This document shows, piece by piece, positions 8,810 through 16,383 of a stretch of DNA of 42,421 nt. The stretch's first letter is position 1; each line of letters opens with the position of its first letter. Location: assembly GCA_035717485.1 (NCBI GenBank), contig DASTIQ010000217.1, positions 1 through 42,421 on the forward strand, given 5' to 3'. The notes under the pieces are model-generated. The model did no database searches. It was given only the letters and a program-made list of their open reading frames with translations, and was not told where the DNA came from. The position numbers were made by a program, and so were the translations under genes. This DNA is from Thermoanaerobaculia bacterium (GTDB lineage: Bacteria > Acidobacteriota > Thermoanaerobaculia > UBA5066 > DATFVB01).

Positions 8810-11128
8810 CTAGGTCTCGGCTCTGGCGTGAGCGGTCGCCGGCAGCCGGCGGGAACCCGAGCGGGGCTCGCGGACGTCGGCCGGGGAAGCCGCCCCCGAC
8901 GTCGCGACCGCGAGCCGGGCCTGTCCCGCCCGCTTGACGAAGGCGACGAGCGCGCCGGCCATCATCACGTAGAAGCCGCCCCACACGAGTGCGATGAGCG
9001 GCTTCCGGGTGACGTCGACGGAAAGGGTCTCCGGAGTCGGCGGGACGAAGTCGGGCGTCAGGCCCGCCACCGAGAGGAGCAGCTGTCCCTGCACCGGGAC
9101 GACGTTTTCGATCATCATCGACGAGCGCGGAAAACCGGCGACCGCCTGCGGCTCGCCTTCGTTCGGGGCCGAGCCGTCCATGTGGGCGACGTAGCGGAGC
9201 GACTGGACCTGCGCCGGCTGCCCGTCGGGGGTCACGGTCAGGTTCGCGGCGATCAGCACGGTCTTCCCGTCCGCGCCGCCGGACTGGTCCATCCGGAGGT
9301 CGTCGAAACGGATCGTCGCCGGGCCGACCCGCACGGTCTGCCCGCGCTTCATCGCGACCTGCTTGCCGAGCTTCATCGGTGTGCCGGGATCGTATTCCTG
9401 CGGCGAGATGTAGAGATCGGCGAGCGGGCTGTTGCGGATCGAGGGATTCGCCATCAGCTGGTTCGTCCGCGTGTTGATGTACATCTTCGGATAGGCCCAG
9501 AACTCCTTCCCCTTCGGGGTCACGACGCGAACTTCCATCGCCTGCTTCGAGTTCTCGGTGGGCGGGATGACCTGCGTGAACATCAGCGTGTAGCCGTGCA
9601 CGCGCACCGGCTGGTTCTTGGGAAGCGAGATGCGCTGGGAAACGGCGTAGAAGCCCGAGATCACGATCCCGACGAGCATGATCGAGACCCCGACGTGGGC
9701 GAGATAGCCCCCCGCGCCGCCGAATTTCCCGCCGCGCGTCTTCCGGATGACGGCGCGGAGGTTCATGTCGAAGCCGAACGCGGTCACCGCGACGAAGAGG
9801 AGCGGCTCGGCGTTGCGGACCCCCGCGAGGAACGCGAGGACGGCCGCGGCCGCCGCGACGAGGAGCGATCGGCGGGAGCTCAGGAAAAGGCTCTTCGCCG
9901 TTTCGCCCTTCCAGGAGACGAAGGGCACCAGAGCGAAGAGGAGGGCGAGGAGGAACCCGCCGGGACTCGTCGTCACCCGGTAGAAGTTCGTCGAAACCTG
10001 CGAGGGCTTCGCGGCGAAACGGGTCAGGAGGGGAGAGGAGGTGCCGAGCAGGATCACGAGCGCGAGGCCGACGATCGCGGCGATCGCGACGATGAAGAAG
10101 ACGCTCCGCGACAGCGCGGGCGTCTGCTCCTCCTCCGCCGGGATCGACTTCCAGCGCCAGACCATGAGCGCCGCGCCGAGGAGCAGGAAGATCATCAGAT
10201 CGGCCACGAGCCAGCCGGTGATGCCGAGATCGACGAACGAGTGGACCGAGAAATCGGCGAGGACGCCGGAGCGGGTGAGGAACGTGCCGTACAGGATGCA
10301 GACGTAGGCGATGATCGCGAGGAAGAGATTCACGCGGCGATGGCGCTTGCGCGATCGTTGCAGGAACATCCCGTGGACCAGCGCGACGGTGAGGAGCCAG
10401 GGCACGAGCGACGTGTTCTCGACGGGGTCCCAGCCCCAGTACCCGCCCCAGCCGAGCGTCTTGTAGGCCCAGTAGCCGCCCATCAGGATCGCGGTTCCGA
10501 GCGTCAGGAACGTGAGCAGCGCCCAGGGGAGCGCGCGGACGATCCATCCGTCCCACCGCTTCTTCCAGAGCGCGGCGATCGCGAAGGAGAACGGGACCGA
10601 CAGAGAGGCGAACCCGAGGAACATCACCGGCGGGTGGATCACCATCCAGTAGTCCTGGAGGAGGGGATTCAGTCCGGAGCCGTCCGGCGGCACGGTCGCG
10701 AGCAGGCGGAACGGAGACTGCCGGCAGAGGATCGCCACGAGAGCGAGGAACGTCGAGATGTAGACGATCATCACGGGCGCTTCCTGCTCCTTGGCCGACC
10801 GCCAGACGAAGAGGCCGATGAGGGATCCCCAGAACGTCCAGAGGAGGAACGATCCCTCCTGCCCGGCCCAGAAGGTCGAGATCAGGAAGTGGAGCGGGAG
10901 ATCGCGCGACGAGTACGACGCGACGTAGGAGACGTCGAACCGGTGATTGAGGAGGAGCGCCATCAGGATCGCCGATGTCGCGACGACGCAGGCGACGAAC
11001 ATCGCGTAAGCGCGGCGCGCGAACGGGAGGTAGTCGGCGGCGCCCCGGTCGGCGCGGTAGTAGCCGTAGATCGAGGCGAGCCCGCAGAAGAGCGCGGCCC
11101 AGAGGGTGGCGACGCCTGGCCAGAACAT
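8810..11128 (-). CDS. ccmF: cytochrome c haem lyase subunit CcmF
   Basis: Large polytopic inner-membrane protein (772 aa, many helices) that transfers haem from CcmE to apocytochrome c. The tryptophan-rich haem-handling motif WGGYWGWDPVENTSLVPWL is present in the first half, with conserved membrane histidines such as MVIHPPVMFLG and RSGVLADFSVHSF. The C-terminal third contains the periplasmic domain before a last helix near 725-745. Length is slightly above the usual 630-680 residues because of an extended periplasmic C-terminal part. It is the last gene of the ccm cluster and is followed by an intrinsic terminator. No ccmG, ccmH or ccmI follows, unlike in proteobacterial operons. Confidence 0.95.
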   Translation of the reverse strand: MFWPGVATLWAALFCGLASIYGYYRADRGAADYLPFARRAYAMFVACVVATSAILMALLLNHRFDVSYVASYSSRDLPLHFLISTFWAGQEGSFLLWTFWGSLIGLFVWRSAKEQEAPVMIVYISTFLALVAILCRQSPFRLLATVPPDGSGLNPLLQDYWMVIHPPVMFLGFASLSVPFSFAIAALWKKRWDGWIVRALPWALLTFLTLGTAILMGGYWAYKTLGWGGYWGWDPVENTSLVPWLLTVALVHGMFLQRSRKRHRRVNLFLAIIAYVCILYGTFLTRSGVLADFSVHSFVDLGITGWLVADLMIFLLLGAALMVWRWKSIPAEEEQTPALSRSVFFIVAIAAIVGLALVILLGTSSPLLTRFAAKPSQVSTNFYRVTTSPGGFLLALLFALVPFVSWKGETAKSLFLSSRRSLLVAAAAAVLAFLAGVRNAEPLLFVAVTAFGFDMNLRAVIRKTRGGKFGGAGGYLAHVGVSIMLVGIVISGFYAVSQRISLPKNQPVRVHGYTLMFTQVIPPTENSKQAMEVRVVTPKGKEFWAYPKMYINTRTNQLMANPSIRNSPLADLYISPQEYDPGTPMKLGKQVAMKRGQTVRVGPATIRFDDLRMDQSGGADGKTVLIAANLTVTPDGQPAQVQSLRYVAHMDGSAPNEGEPQAVAGFPRSSMMIENVVPVQGQLLLSVAGLTPDFVPPTPETLSVDVTRKPLIALVWGGFYVMMAGALVAFVKRAGQARLAVATSGAASPADVREPRSGSRRLPATAHARAET

Positions 11129-11171
11129 CAGAATCCCCTTCCGGAAACGGGGCGGCGGCCGCCGTTCGGCA

Positions 11172-11564
11172 TCAGGATTTCACCCCGTACTGCCGTTCGA
11201 CTTCCTGCCCCTGGTACTTCGACGGGCACTTCACGAGGAGCTTGTCGGCGTGAAGCGCGCCGGACTGATAACGGCCGATCGCGACGATCGACAGGGCATC
11301 CCGGAAATTCGCGGGCTTGATGCCGCGGTAGACGACCGGGAGCGTGCGCCCGTGGTCGTCGATGATCGAGAACGCGAGCTCCTGCGAGGTCGAGTCGTAC
11401 TTTTCGCTTCCCTTCTCGAGAGAGCCCATGACCTGGACCGACCCGGCGGTCTTCATCGCGACATCGAAGGTGACGTAGGGGGTGAGGGTCGAGCGGAAGG
11501 CGGTGACCCCGAGAACCAGGAAACCGACGGCGAGAACGGCGGCGACGATGTAACCCTTCTTCAT
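11172..11564 (-). CDS. ccmE: haem chaperone CcmE, cysteine (CxxxY) type
   Basis: Periplasmic haem chaperone anchored by one N-terminal helix (about residues 5-24), followed by an OB-fold (130 aa in all). In Escherichia coli CcmE haem is bound covalently by the histidine of HDENY. Here the equivalent segment reads LLVKCPSKYQGQ, so Cys113 replaces the histidine and Tyr117 is kept, giving the CxxxY pattern known from the variant system I* of archaea and Desulfovibrio. That variant also lacks CcmH, which fits the gene set here. The gene sits between ccmD and ccmF. Two palindromes lie in the 66-base gap before it. Confidence 0.92.
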   Translation of the reverse strand: MKKGYIVAAVLAVGFLVLGVTAFRSTLTPYVTFDVAMKTAGSVQVMGSLEKGSEKYDSTSQELAFSIIDDHGRTLPVVYRGIKPANFRDALSIVAIGRYQSGALHADKLLVKCPSKYQGQEVERQYGVKS

Positions 11565-11584
11565 GACGACATCATCCTGTCTGC

Positions 11585-11598
11585 GAGGGGCGCCCCTC
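11585..11598. promoter_or_regulatory. 14-bp GC palindrome upstream of ccmE
   Basis: GAGGGGCGCCCCTC is a perfect palindrome 20 bases before the ccmE start codon. In RNA it can fold into a five-pair hairpin that would sit near the ribosome-binding region of ccmE. No T-run follows, so it is unlikely to be a terminator. Confidence 0.4.
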
Positions 11599-11599
11599 C

Positions 11600-11615
11600 T
11601 GATTCATATGAATCA
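11600..11615. promoter_or_regulatory. 16-bp AT-rich palindrome upstream of ccmE (possible operator)
   Basis: TGATTCATATGAATCA is a perfect 16-base palindrome, conspicuously AT-rich in this genome, located between ccmD and ccmE. Such a site would suit a dimeric transcription factor. It does not match the FNR spacing (TTGAT-N4-ATCAA). The protein that would bind it is unknown. Confidence 0.45.
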
Positions 11616-11630
11616 AACTGCTCAAATGGA

Positions 11631-11753
11631 TCACCCGGCGGATCTCTCGTGCCGCTCGGAAGCCTTCAGGCGGGCGTCCAGACGGAGGAGGTAGACCCAG
11701 AGTCCTATCCAGATGACAGCGTTGCACGCGGCGACGAATCCCAGTGCGTTCAT
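11631..11753 (-). CDS. ccmD: CcmD-like small haem exporter protein
   Basis: A 40-residue frame starting MNALGFVAACNAVIWIGLW, with a single transmembrane helix followed by a charged tail (VYLLRLDARLKASERHERSAG). CcmD proteins are of this size and layout (one helix, basic cytoplasmic C-terminus with an LRxR-like region); they hold CcmE to the CcmABC complex. It lies exactly between ccmC (stop seven bases upstream) and ccmE, the standard place. Sequence conservation of CcmD is low, so the call rests on size, topology and position. Confidence 0.8.
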   Translation of the reverse strand: MNALGFVAACNAVIWIGLWVYLLRLDARLKASERHERSAG

Positions 11754-11760
11754 TCGAGCC

Positions 11761-12417
11761 TCATTCCAACGCGCGCTGCGCGCGTTTCATTCTCTCGAGC
11801 CGGCGGTCGAGATCCCACATCCAGAAGAAGAGCCCGGTGAACCCCGCGAGCGCGGCGAAGAAAACCGTCCGGGTCGGCATGTCCATCAGGTTCTTTCCCT
11901 CACGGTTGATCACGGTCTGGGGATGGAGCGAAGCGGTGACCCGCGGCACGACGAACATCAGGAAGGGCATCACGAACCCGGAGAAGAGGGCGTAGACCGC
12001 GCAGAAGACCCCGCGTCGCTCCGGGTCCGCGATCGCTCCGCGCAGGAAGAGATAGGCGGCGTAGAGGAAGAGGAGCAGCACGATCGAAGTCTCGCGCGGA
12101 TCCCAGTTCCAGTACGATCCCCACATCACGTCCGCGAAGATCGAGCCCGTCACCGTGGCGAGGATCGAATAGAGGAAGCCCTGCCGCACGGCCGCCGCGG
12201 CGGATTCGTCGGAGGACACGTCCCGCTTGACGAGATGGACGATCGACGCGATCGCCGCGACGATGAAGGCGAGCGTGGCCGTCCACGCGCACGGCACGTG
12301 GAAGAACACGATCCGCGACGACTCGCCGATGAACCCCTTCGCGGGCCGGGGCCAGAAGAACGCGGCGACGATGACCGCCAGCATGTAGGGGCCGAGCAGC
12401 CATTTGAGGACGCGCAT
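11761..12417 (-). CDS. ccmC: haem transporter / CcmE-loading protein CcmC
   Basis: Inner-membrane protein with six helices that delivers haem to CcmE. It has the tryptophan-rich WGSYWNWDPRETS motif and flanking histidines (FFHVPCAWT near the N-terminus, ASLHPQTV near the C-terminus). 218 residues from ATG 12417. An upstream in-frame ATG at 12429 lies inside a TATGAT -10 hexamer (12430-12425) that ends seven bases before ATG 12417, so the downstream ATG is taken as the start of a leaderless message. The diheme cytochrome gene ends 103 bases upstream on the same strand. Confidence 0.93.
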   Translation of the reverse strand: MRVLKWLLGPYMLAVIVAAFFWPRPAKGFIGESSRIVFFHVPCAWTATLAFIVAAIASIVHLVKRDVSSDESAAAAVRQGFLYSILATVTGSIFADVMWGSYWNWDPRETSIVLLLFLYAAYLFLRGAIADPERRGVFCAVYALFSGFVMPFLMFVVPRVTASLHPQTVINREGKNLMDMPTRTVFFAALAGFTGLFFWMWDLDRRLERMKRAQRALE

Positions 12418-12424
12418 CGGCGGG

Positions 12425-12430
12425 ATCATA
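12425..12430 (-). promoter_or_regulatory. -10 hexamer of ccmC, leaderless
   Basis: TATGAT on the minus strand is a near-consensus -10 ending seven bases before ATG 12417. The predicted transcription start coincides with the start codon. It also explains why the longer ccmC start at 12429 is unlikely. No clear -35. Confidence 0.5.
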
Positions 12431-12472
12431 ACCCGCGATCGGGCGATGGATCGAGCCGGGCGGGGCTCCCCG

Positions 12473-12497
12473 CATCCCGCCCGGCCCGCGCCTCGCC
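12473..12497 (+). repeat. possible third copy of intergenic repeat
   Basis: The 25 bases beginning CATCCCGCC match the start of the repeat at 1622-1660 with three mismatches, then diverge. It lies between ccmC and the diheme cytochrome gene. In such GC-rich sequence the match could be partly fortuitous. Confidence 0.3.
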
Positions 12498-12531
12498 CGC
12501 TCCGAGAGAGTCCCCATCGGGCTCCCGACCC

Positions 12532-13881
12532 TCACAGAGACTTCAGGTATTCCACCAGATCCGCCTTCTGGGCGTCGGTCAGCCCGAGCGCGAACGTTCC
12601 GTCGTAGTGATCGACGACGTCGCGAAGCGTCGGGAAGCGGCCGTCGTGGTAATAACCCCCCTTCGCGTGAGACCAGACTCCCGCCAGCGGCGAGGTTCGA
12701 TACCGGTGGTCGGGAGCGCGGTTGGCCTGGAAGTCGTCGATTCCGATCTCGGCGGGCGTGTGAAGGTTCCAGCCGGGCTCCGTGAACAGGGGCGGCACGT
12801 GACAGGTCGCACAGCGCCCCGCGCCGTCGAACACGAGCTTTCCACGTCCCGCGGCGGCGGAGTCGAAGCTGCCGGCGGGCGGCTTCGGAGCGGGAATCGC
12901 GAGCTGGTAGAACTCGAGCGCACCCAGCTTCGGCGTGACGAGATCGGGCGTCGACCGCACGTGGCCGAGGCCGTTCGCCGCGGCGAGCGGGAACTGCGCG
13001 GCGTCGTCGAGGCGAGGATCGAGATACGTCCCCTCGCCGTGCATTTCGAGGGTCGCGACGAACGCGTTCCAGTTCGTGACCGATCCCCAGCCCGTCCAGG
13101 TGTGCAGATTCACCCCCGCGAGGCCGAAGGCGGGCGGGATCAGCGTCGCGGCGGAACCGTTGGGCCCGGCCGCTTTTCCGTCGAGGAACAGTTCGGCGTC
13201 GAACTTCCCGGGGCCCCAGCCCGCGAGCACCTGCTTCACCGTCGCCACGTCGACTCCGAGGGCGGAAGCCACGGGCGAAAGGTCGGGGGAGAGCGAAACG
13301 ATCGCGCCCACGTTCAGGTCGCGGTTCGCCCATCCGTCGAGCCGGCGGCCGATCCCCGGCGCGAGCGAGTCGTCGACCGTCGAGTGGCACAGCGCGCATT
13401 GGATCCCGACCGCGGTGAGCTTTCCGCCGCCGTCGAACGTTCCGTGGACGCCGACGACGGAGTCGAGCTGCAGGAGGGCGACCGTCGTCGCCGGATCGTC
13501 GAGATTCACGTTTCCGTGGCGGAGCGCATCCTTCAGAGACGAAGGGAGGGCGTCGGCGTCGACCTTGAGGCCGACCCCGAGTGCCGTTTTCGGACTGACC
13601 CCCGGCCCGACCCCGCCGAGAGCGGCGCCTTCGATCGCCTCGTGGAGGCGGAGCGCGCCCCCCCAGAAGGCTTCGTCCCCGAACGTCTCCTCGCGGAAAG
13701 TGCGGCGGCCTTCCGCGAACATCGACGCGGCGTGCGCCGCCGCCGGATCGTGCGCGGAGGCGAGGACGAGCGGGGGGCGGCCCGGCGCCGCCGCGACGAG
13801 GAGGGCGGCCGCGCCGATGCCGAGCGCGGCGGCGAGCGCGCCGGCGATGCGGGAGCGAAGCGAGCGAGAGTTCCGGATCAT
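12532..13881 (-). CDS. periplasmic diheme c-type cytochrome (cytochrome c peroxidase/MauG-like)
   Basis: Exported protein of 449 residues with a basic N-terminus and hydrophobic signal segment (about 11-33). Two CxxCH haem attachment sites are present: CALCH (162-166) and CATCH (357-361). A C-terminal GGYYHDGRFPTLRDVVDHY followed by LTDAQKADLVEYLKSL is the usual ending of the diheme peroxidase/MauG superfamily. Whether it is a peroxidase, a MauG-like oxidase or an electron carrier cannot be told from sequence. ATG 13881 is chosen for its AAGGAG Shine-Dalgarno and the signal peptide. Its place inside the ccm cluster fits, since it needs Ccm for haem attachment. Confidence 0.8.
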   Translation of the reverse strand: MIRNSRSLRSRIAGALAAALGIGAAALLVAAAPGRPPLVLASAHDPAAAHAASMFAEGRRTFREETFGDEAFWGGALRLHEAIEGAALGGVGPGVSPKTALGVGLKVDADALPSSLKDALRHGNVNLDDPATTVALLQLDSVVGVHGTFDGGGKLTAVGIQCALCHSTVDDSLAPGIGRRLDGWANRDLNVGAIVSLSPDLSPVASALGVDVATVKQVLAGWGPGKFDAELFLDGKAAGPNGSAATLIPPAFGLAGVNLHTWTGWGSVTNWNAFVATLEMHGEGTYLDPRLDDAAQFPLAAANGLGHVRSTPDLVTPKLGALEFYQLAIPAPKPPAGSFDSAAAGRGKLVFDGAGRCATCHVPPLFTEPGWNLHTPAEIGIDDFQANRAPDHRYRTSPLAGVWSHAKGGYYHDGRFPTLRDVVDHYDGTFALGLTDAQKADLVEYLKSL

Positions 13882-14026
13882 GACGGTCTCCTTTCCTGAG
13901 CCACTCTCATGGAGTCGGAAGGAGCTCCGTGGTGACACGGAATCGAACGCGGGGAGAATCCTGAAGAACGGATGAAACCCGCGCTCCCGGGGGATTTCGC
14001 ACAGGGCGGCGAACCGCCGCCCCGGA

Positions 14027-14527
14027 TCAGGAGGCCGGGGAGCCGGCCTCTCGCCACGCGGCGAGGTTGCGCTCGATCTGGCCGGCATGCTTGTGGACGT
14101 GCTCCGAGTAGATCGTGAGCCAGCGGTCCACGTCCCAGACGCCCATCCCGCTGTGGCGTCCGGTCCGGCCCCAGGCGTCGGCGGGAAGGCGTCGGAGCAG
14201 ATCGGCCGTGTGCGCCCGGACGGCGCGCACGGACTCGAGCGAGGGTTCGAGGGGAAAGTCGTGGTAACGAAGATCCCTCGCCCATTTCGCTTCGTCGTAC
14301 GCCTGGATCACGGGGTCGGGCTCGCAGAGGAGATAGCGCAGCCGCATCGCGGCGTTGACCTCGGCGTCCCCGCAGTGGCAGACGACTTCGTGCGCGGACC
14401 ACTTTCCCTCGCCCGGCCGCCACTTCCGCGCCTCTTCCGGAACGGAACCGATCGCGGCGCGCAGCCGCTGCGGCCCCTCGGCATAGCGGTCGATCAGGCG
14501 GCGGCGTTCGGCGTCGGAAAGAGGCAT
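14027..14527 (-). CDS. DinB-superfamily four-helix protein
   Basis: 166 residues of predominantly helical sequence with the metal-site pattern of the DinB/YfiT-like superfamily: a histidine in the first half (GKWSAHEVVCHCGDAEV) and a C-terminal HVHKHAGQIERNL segment. Members include divalent-metal hydrolases and mycothiol- or bacillithiol-dependent transferases; many have no known activity. The stop lies 145 bases before the diheme cytochrome start. A promoter CTGGCA-17-TATGAT ends six bases before ATG 14527, so it is likely transcribed separately as a leaderless mRNA. No functional link to haem maturation is evident. Confidence 0.75.
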   Translation of the reverse strand: MPLSDAERRRLIDRYAEGPQRLRAAIGSVPEEARKWRPGEGKWSAHEVVCHCGDAEVNAAMRLRYLLCEPDPVIQAYDEAKWARDLRYHDFPLEPSLESVRAVRAHTADLLRRLPADAWGRTGRHSGMGVWDVDRWLTIYSEHVHKHAGQIERNLAAWREAGSPAS

Positions 14528-14533
14528 GGGGGA

Positions 14534-14562
14534 ATCATATCGAGTACACGCAAACCTGCCAG
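14534..14562 (-). promoter_or_regulatory. promoter of DinB-like gene, leaderless
   Basis: On the minus strand CTGGCA (14562-14557) and TATGAT (14539-14534) are separated by 17 bases. TATGAT ends six bases before ATG 14527, so transcription would begin at the start codon. One of the best-formed examples in the window. Confidence 0.6.
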
Positions 14563-14700
14563 CCTCTGCGGGACGAGGGTTCGCCTTCGGCGACGACGGG
14601 GCCTTGAGACGCGCGGATGAAAAGGGAAAGTGGCGCCCTCGATCAGGCGCCGCCAGACGTGCCGGAAGACGCGCGAGGAAACCCGGGCCGGCGGGCGCGG

Positions 14701-14716
14701 CGTACCGGGGCGTACG
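14701..14716 (-). repeat. 16-bp dispersed repeat, copy 2 (inverted)
   Basis: Exact reverse complement of 19-34. It lies in the 253-base gap between the DinB-like gene and ccmB, which holds no gene I can recognise and otherwise shows only the DinB promoter. Confidence 0.4.
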
Positions 14717-14780
14717 TTAAGCCTGCCGGCCGGGTTTCCGCGTCCCGTATAACGGCGCGTATGGTCCGCGGCTGTCTCCC

Positions 14781-15467
14781 TTATCCTTCCCAGACGAAGC
14801 GCATGAGCACCATCCCTCCCACGGTCGCCAGCCCGTCGTAGGAGATCAGGACCTTCCATACGGGGTCGATCGCGGCGAACGAGGGATCCGCCGCGGCGCG
14901 CGCCGTCGCCTCGACGGCGGGAAGCAGGAGCGGCATCAGCAGGGGAAGCGCCGTCAGGACGAAGAGGATGTCCTTCTGTCCCGCGCGCGACACGATCGCC
15001 GACAGGAACGTCGAGACGAACGAGACGCCCCATCCCGAGAGCACGAGGACGATCGCGAGCGACGCGGCGTTGGCGGGCGTCCACGTCTGAAGGAGGCAGA
15101 AGAGCGGCACCGCGACGGCGGCGATCGCCGAGAAGAGCAGGAAGTTGAAGAGGAACTTCCCCGCCAGGACCGCCTCTCCGCCGGAGATCTTGCGAAGAGC
15201 CAGGGCCGTTCCGCTCTCCTCCTCCCGGACGAACGAACGGGGGAGCCCCGAGGACGCCGAGAAGAAGAGGAGGATCCAGAGCACGCCGGCGTTCAGCTTC
15301 GCCCGGTCGCCGGCGGGGAGGGCGACCGAGGCGAGCGAGAACGAGATCAGGATGAGCGCCGCGGCGGCGAAGAAGAGGACCGCGGCGATCGTCGTGCGCC
15401 GGCGGAGCTCGCGCCGCGCGTCGCGCAGGAAGACCGCGGCCGCCTGGCTAAGAAAGGGAGACTTCAT
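14781..15467 (-). CDS. ccmB: haem exporter membrane subunit CcmB
   Basis: Six-helix inner-membrane subunit of the CcmAB ABC complex, which uses ATP to release holo-CcmE from CcmC. The 228-residue length is typical. Family features include the N-terminal RDARRELRRRTTI, the FVREEESGTALALRKI loop after the second helix, and a last helix ending MRFVWEG. It overlaps ccmA by 20 bases, implying coupling. In transcription order it is followed by a DinB-like gene and a diheme cytochrome before ccmC, an unusual interruption of the ccm order. Confidence 0.88.
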   Translation of the reverse strand: MKSPFLSQAAAVFLRDARRELRRRTTIAAVLFFAAAALILISFSLASVALPAGDRAKLNAGVLWILLFFSASSGLPRSFVREEESGTALALRKISGGEAVLAGKFLFNFLLFSAIAAVAVPLFCLLQTWTPANAASLAIVLVLSGWGVSFVSTFLSAIVSRAGQKDILFVLTALPLLMPLLLPAVEATARAAADPSFAAIDPVWKVLISYDGLATVGGMVLMRFVWEG

Positions 15468-16062
15468 CGTCCGCGTCCTCGATGTCGCGCCGGTCGTTCG
15501 TCGCGAGGATCACGAGACCGGTCTCGCGCCGCACGTTCATGAGCGTGCGGGCGGCGTCGATGCCGTGCGTGTCGAGATTCGAGTAGGGCTCGTCCCACAG
15601 CAGGACGGGCGGATCCAGAAGCAGCGAGAAGCCGAGCCGCACTCGCTGCTTCATGCCCGAGGAGAACTCGCCGACGCGGCGATCGTGCGCCGAGCGGGCG
15701 AGGCCGAGCGCGTCGAGGATCCCGGCGATTCCGCCCGCCGCCGCCGGCCGCCCGGCGGCGCGGGAGAGGAGCGACAGGTTCTCGACGGCGGTCAGCTCGT
15801 CGATGAATTCGAGCTCCGGAGAGGCGAAGCCGATCGCGTGCGACCGGTCGCCGTCGTCGAGCTCCACGCCGTCGCTCCAGATCGCGACCGTCCCGCGGCT
15901 CGGCCGCATGAGGCCGGCGAAGATCTTGAGCAGCGTGGACTTTCCGCTGCCGTTGCGCCCCGTGACGGCGACGAGACCGCGCTCGGCGGAGAGCGACACG
16001 TCGCGGAAGATGGGCGGCCCGGCGAACGCCTTCGCGAGCTTCGTCGCTTCGAATCGCGGCAT
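15448..16062 (-). CDS. ccmA: cytochrome c biogenesis ATP-binding protein CcmA
   Basis: ATPase of the CcmAB complex, 204 residues. Walker A is GRNGSGKST, the signature is FSSGMKQRVRL, and Walker B is VLLWDEPYSNLD. The SSGMKQR signature and short length are typical of CcmA. ATG 16062 is taken as the start: a TATCGT hexamer with an extended TGC ends eight bases upstream, again a leaderless layout. A GTG at 16080 would add six residues but lies in that hexamer region. First gene of the minus-strand ccm cluster, divergent from the cytochrome oxidase operon. Confidence 0.9.
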   Translation of the reverse strand: MPRFEATKLAKAFAGPPIFRDVSLSAERGLVAVTGRNGSGKSTLLKIFAGLMRPSRGTVAIWSDGVELDDGDRSHAIGFASPELEFIDELTAVENLSLLSRAAGRPAAAGGIAGILDALGLARSAHDRRVGEFSSGMKQRVRLGFSLLLDPPVLLWDEPYSNLDTHGIDAARTLMNVRRETGLVILATNDRRDIEDADDEVSLS

Positions 16063-16070
16063 GCGCGGGG

Positions 16071-16079
16071 ACGATAGCA
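16071..16079 (-). promoter_or_regulatory. extended -10 of ccmA, leaderless
   Basis: TGCTATCGT on the minus strand is an extended -10 (TGnTANNNT) ending eight bases before ATG 16062. The same TGCTANNNT form occurs at the cox promoter and at the EamA transporter gene. Confidence 0.5.
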
Positions 16080-16299
16080 CGCGCGTCCGAGCGCTTCGTT
16101 TGATGCATTCGACCCGTTTTCTTCGGCCTCGTTCGCGTCGTCCTCGTCCCGCCGAAGAAATATCGCGGAGACGACGATTCAGCTTCCCATGGCGCCGCCA
16201 CGTGCCTTATCCTCGCGCGCGAATTTTCGGGAAGCGCGATATCAGAGGGGGACCTCGCCATGCGGGTCGAGACGGGACGCCGAATTTCGGGCGATTTTC

Positions 16300-16328
16300 T
16301 TGAACGGACAAATTCGCTGTGCTAGCAT
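16300..16328 (+). promoter_or_regulatory. promoter of cytochrome oxidase operon
   Basis: TTGAAC (16300-16305) and TAGCAT (16323-16328) are spaced by 17 bases, with an extended TGC just before the -10. Predicted start is near 16335. The rest of the 16063-16299 intergenic stretch shows the ccmA promoter and nothing else that I can recognise. Confidence 0.65.
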
Positions 16329-16335
16329 CCGCCCT

Positions 16336-16353
16336 TTGTGACAAATTTCACAA
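16336..16353. promoter_or_regulatory. CRP/FNR-family operator overlapping the cox transcription start
   Basis: TTGTGACAAATTTCACAA contains the exact CRP consensus half-sites TGTGA-N6-TCACA with an extra matching T/A pair. It begins eight bases after the -10 hexamer, so it covers about +1 to +19 of the predicted transcript. A bound regulator here would be expected to repress. The regulator gene is not in this window. Confidence 0.65.
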
Positions 16354-16383
16354 GCAAAACTGGGTCTTTTTAGGAGAATCTCG

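Noticed and set aside
11600-11615. AT-rich palindrome considered as an FNR box
   Set aside because: FNR sites are TTGAT-N4-ATCAA; the TGAT/ATCA half-sites here are eight bases apart.
12418-12429. Longer ccmC start at ATG 12429
   Set aside because: This ATG is part of the TATGAT -10 hexamer serving ATG 12417.
14528-14780. Possible small gene or terminator in the gap between the DinB-like gene and ccmB
   Set aside because: Only the DinB promoter and the 16-base repeat are visible; short frames lack ribosome sites and no hairpin with T-run follows ccmB.
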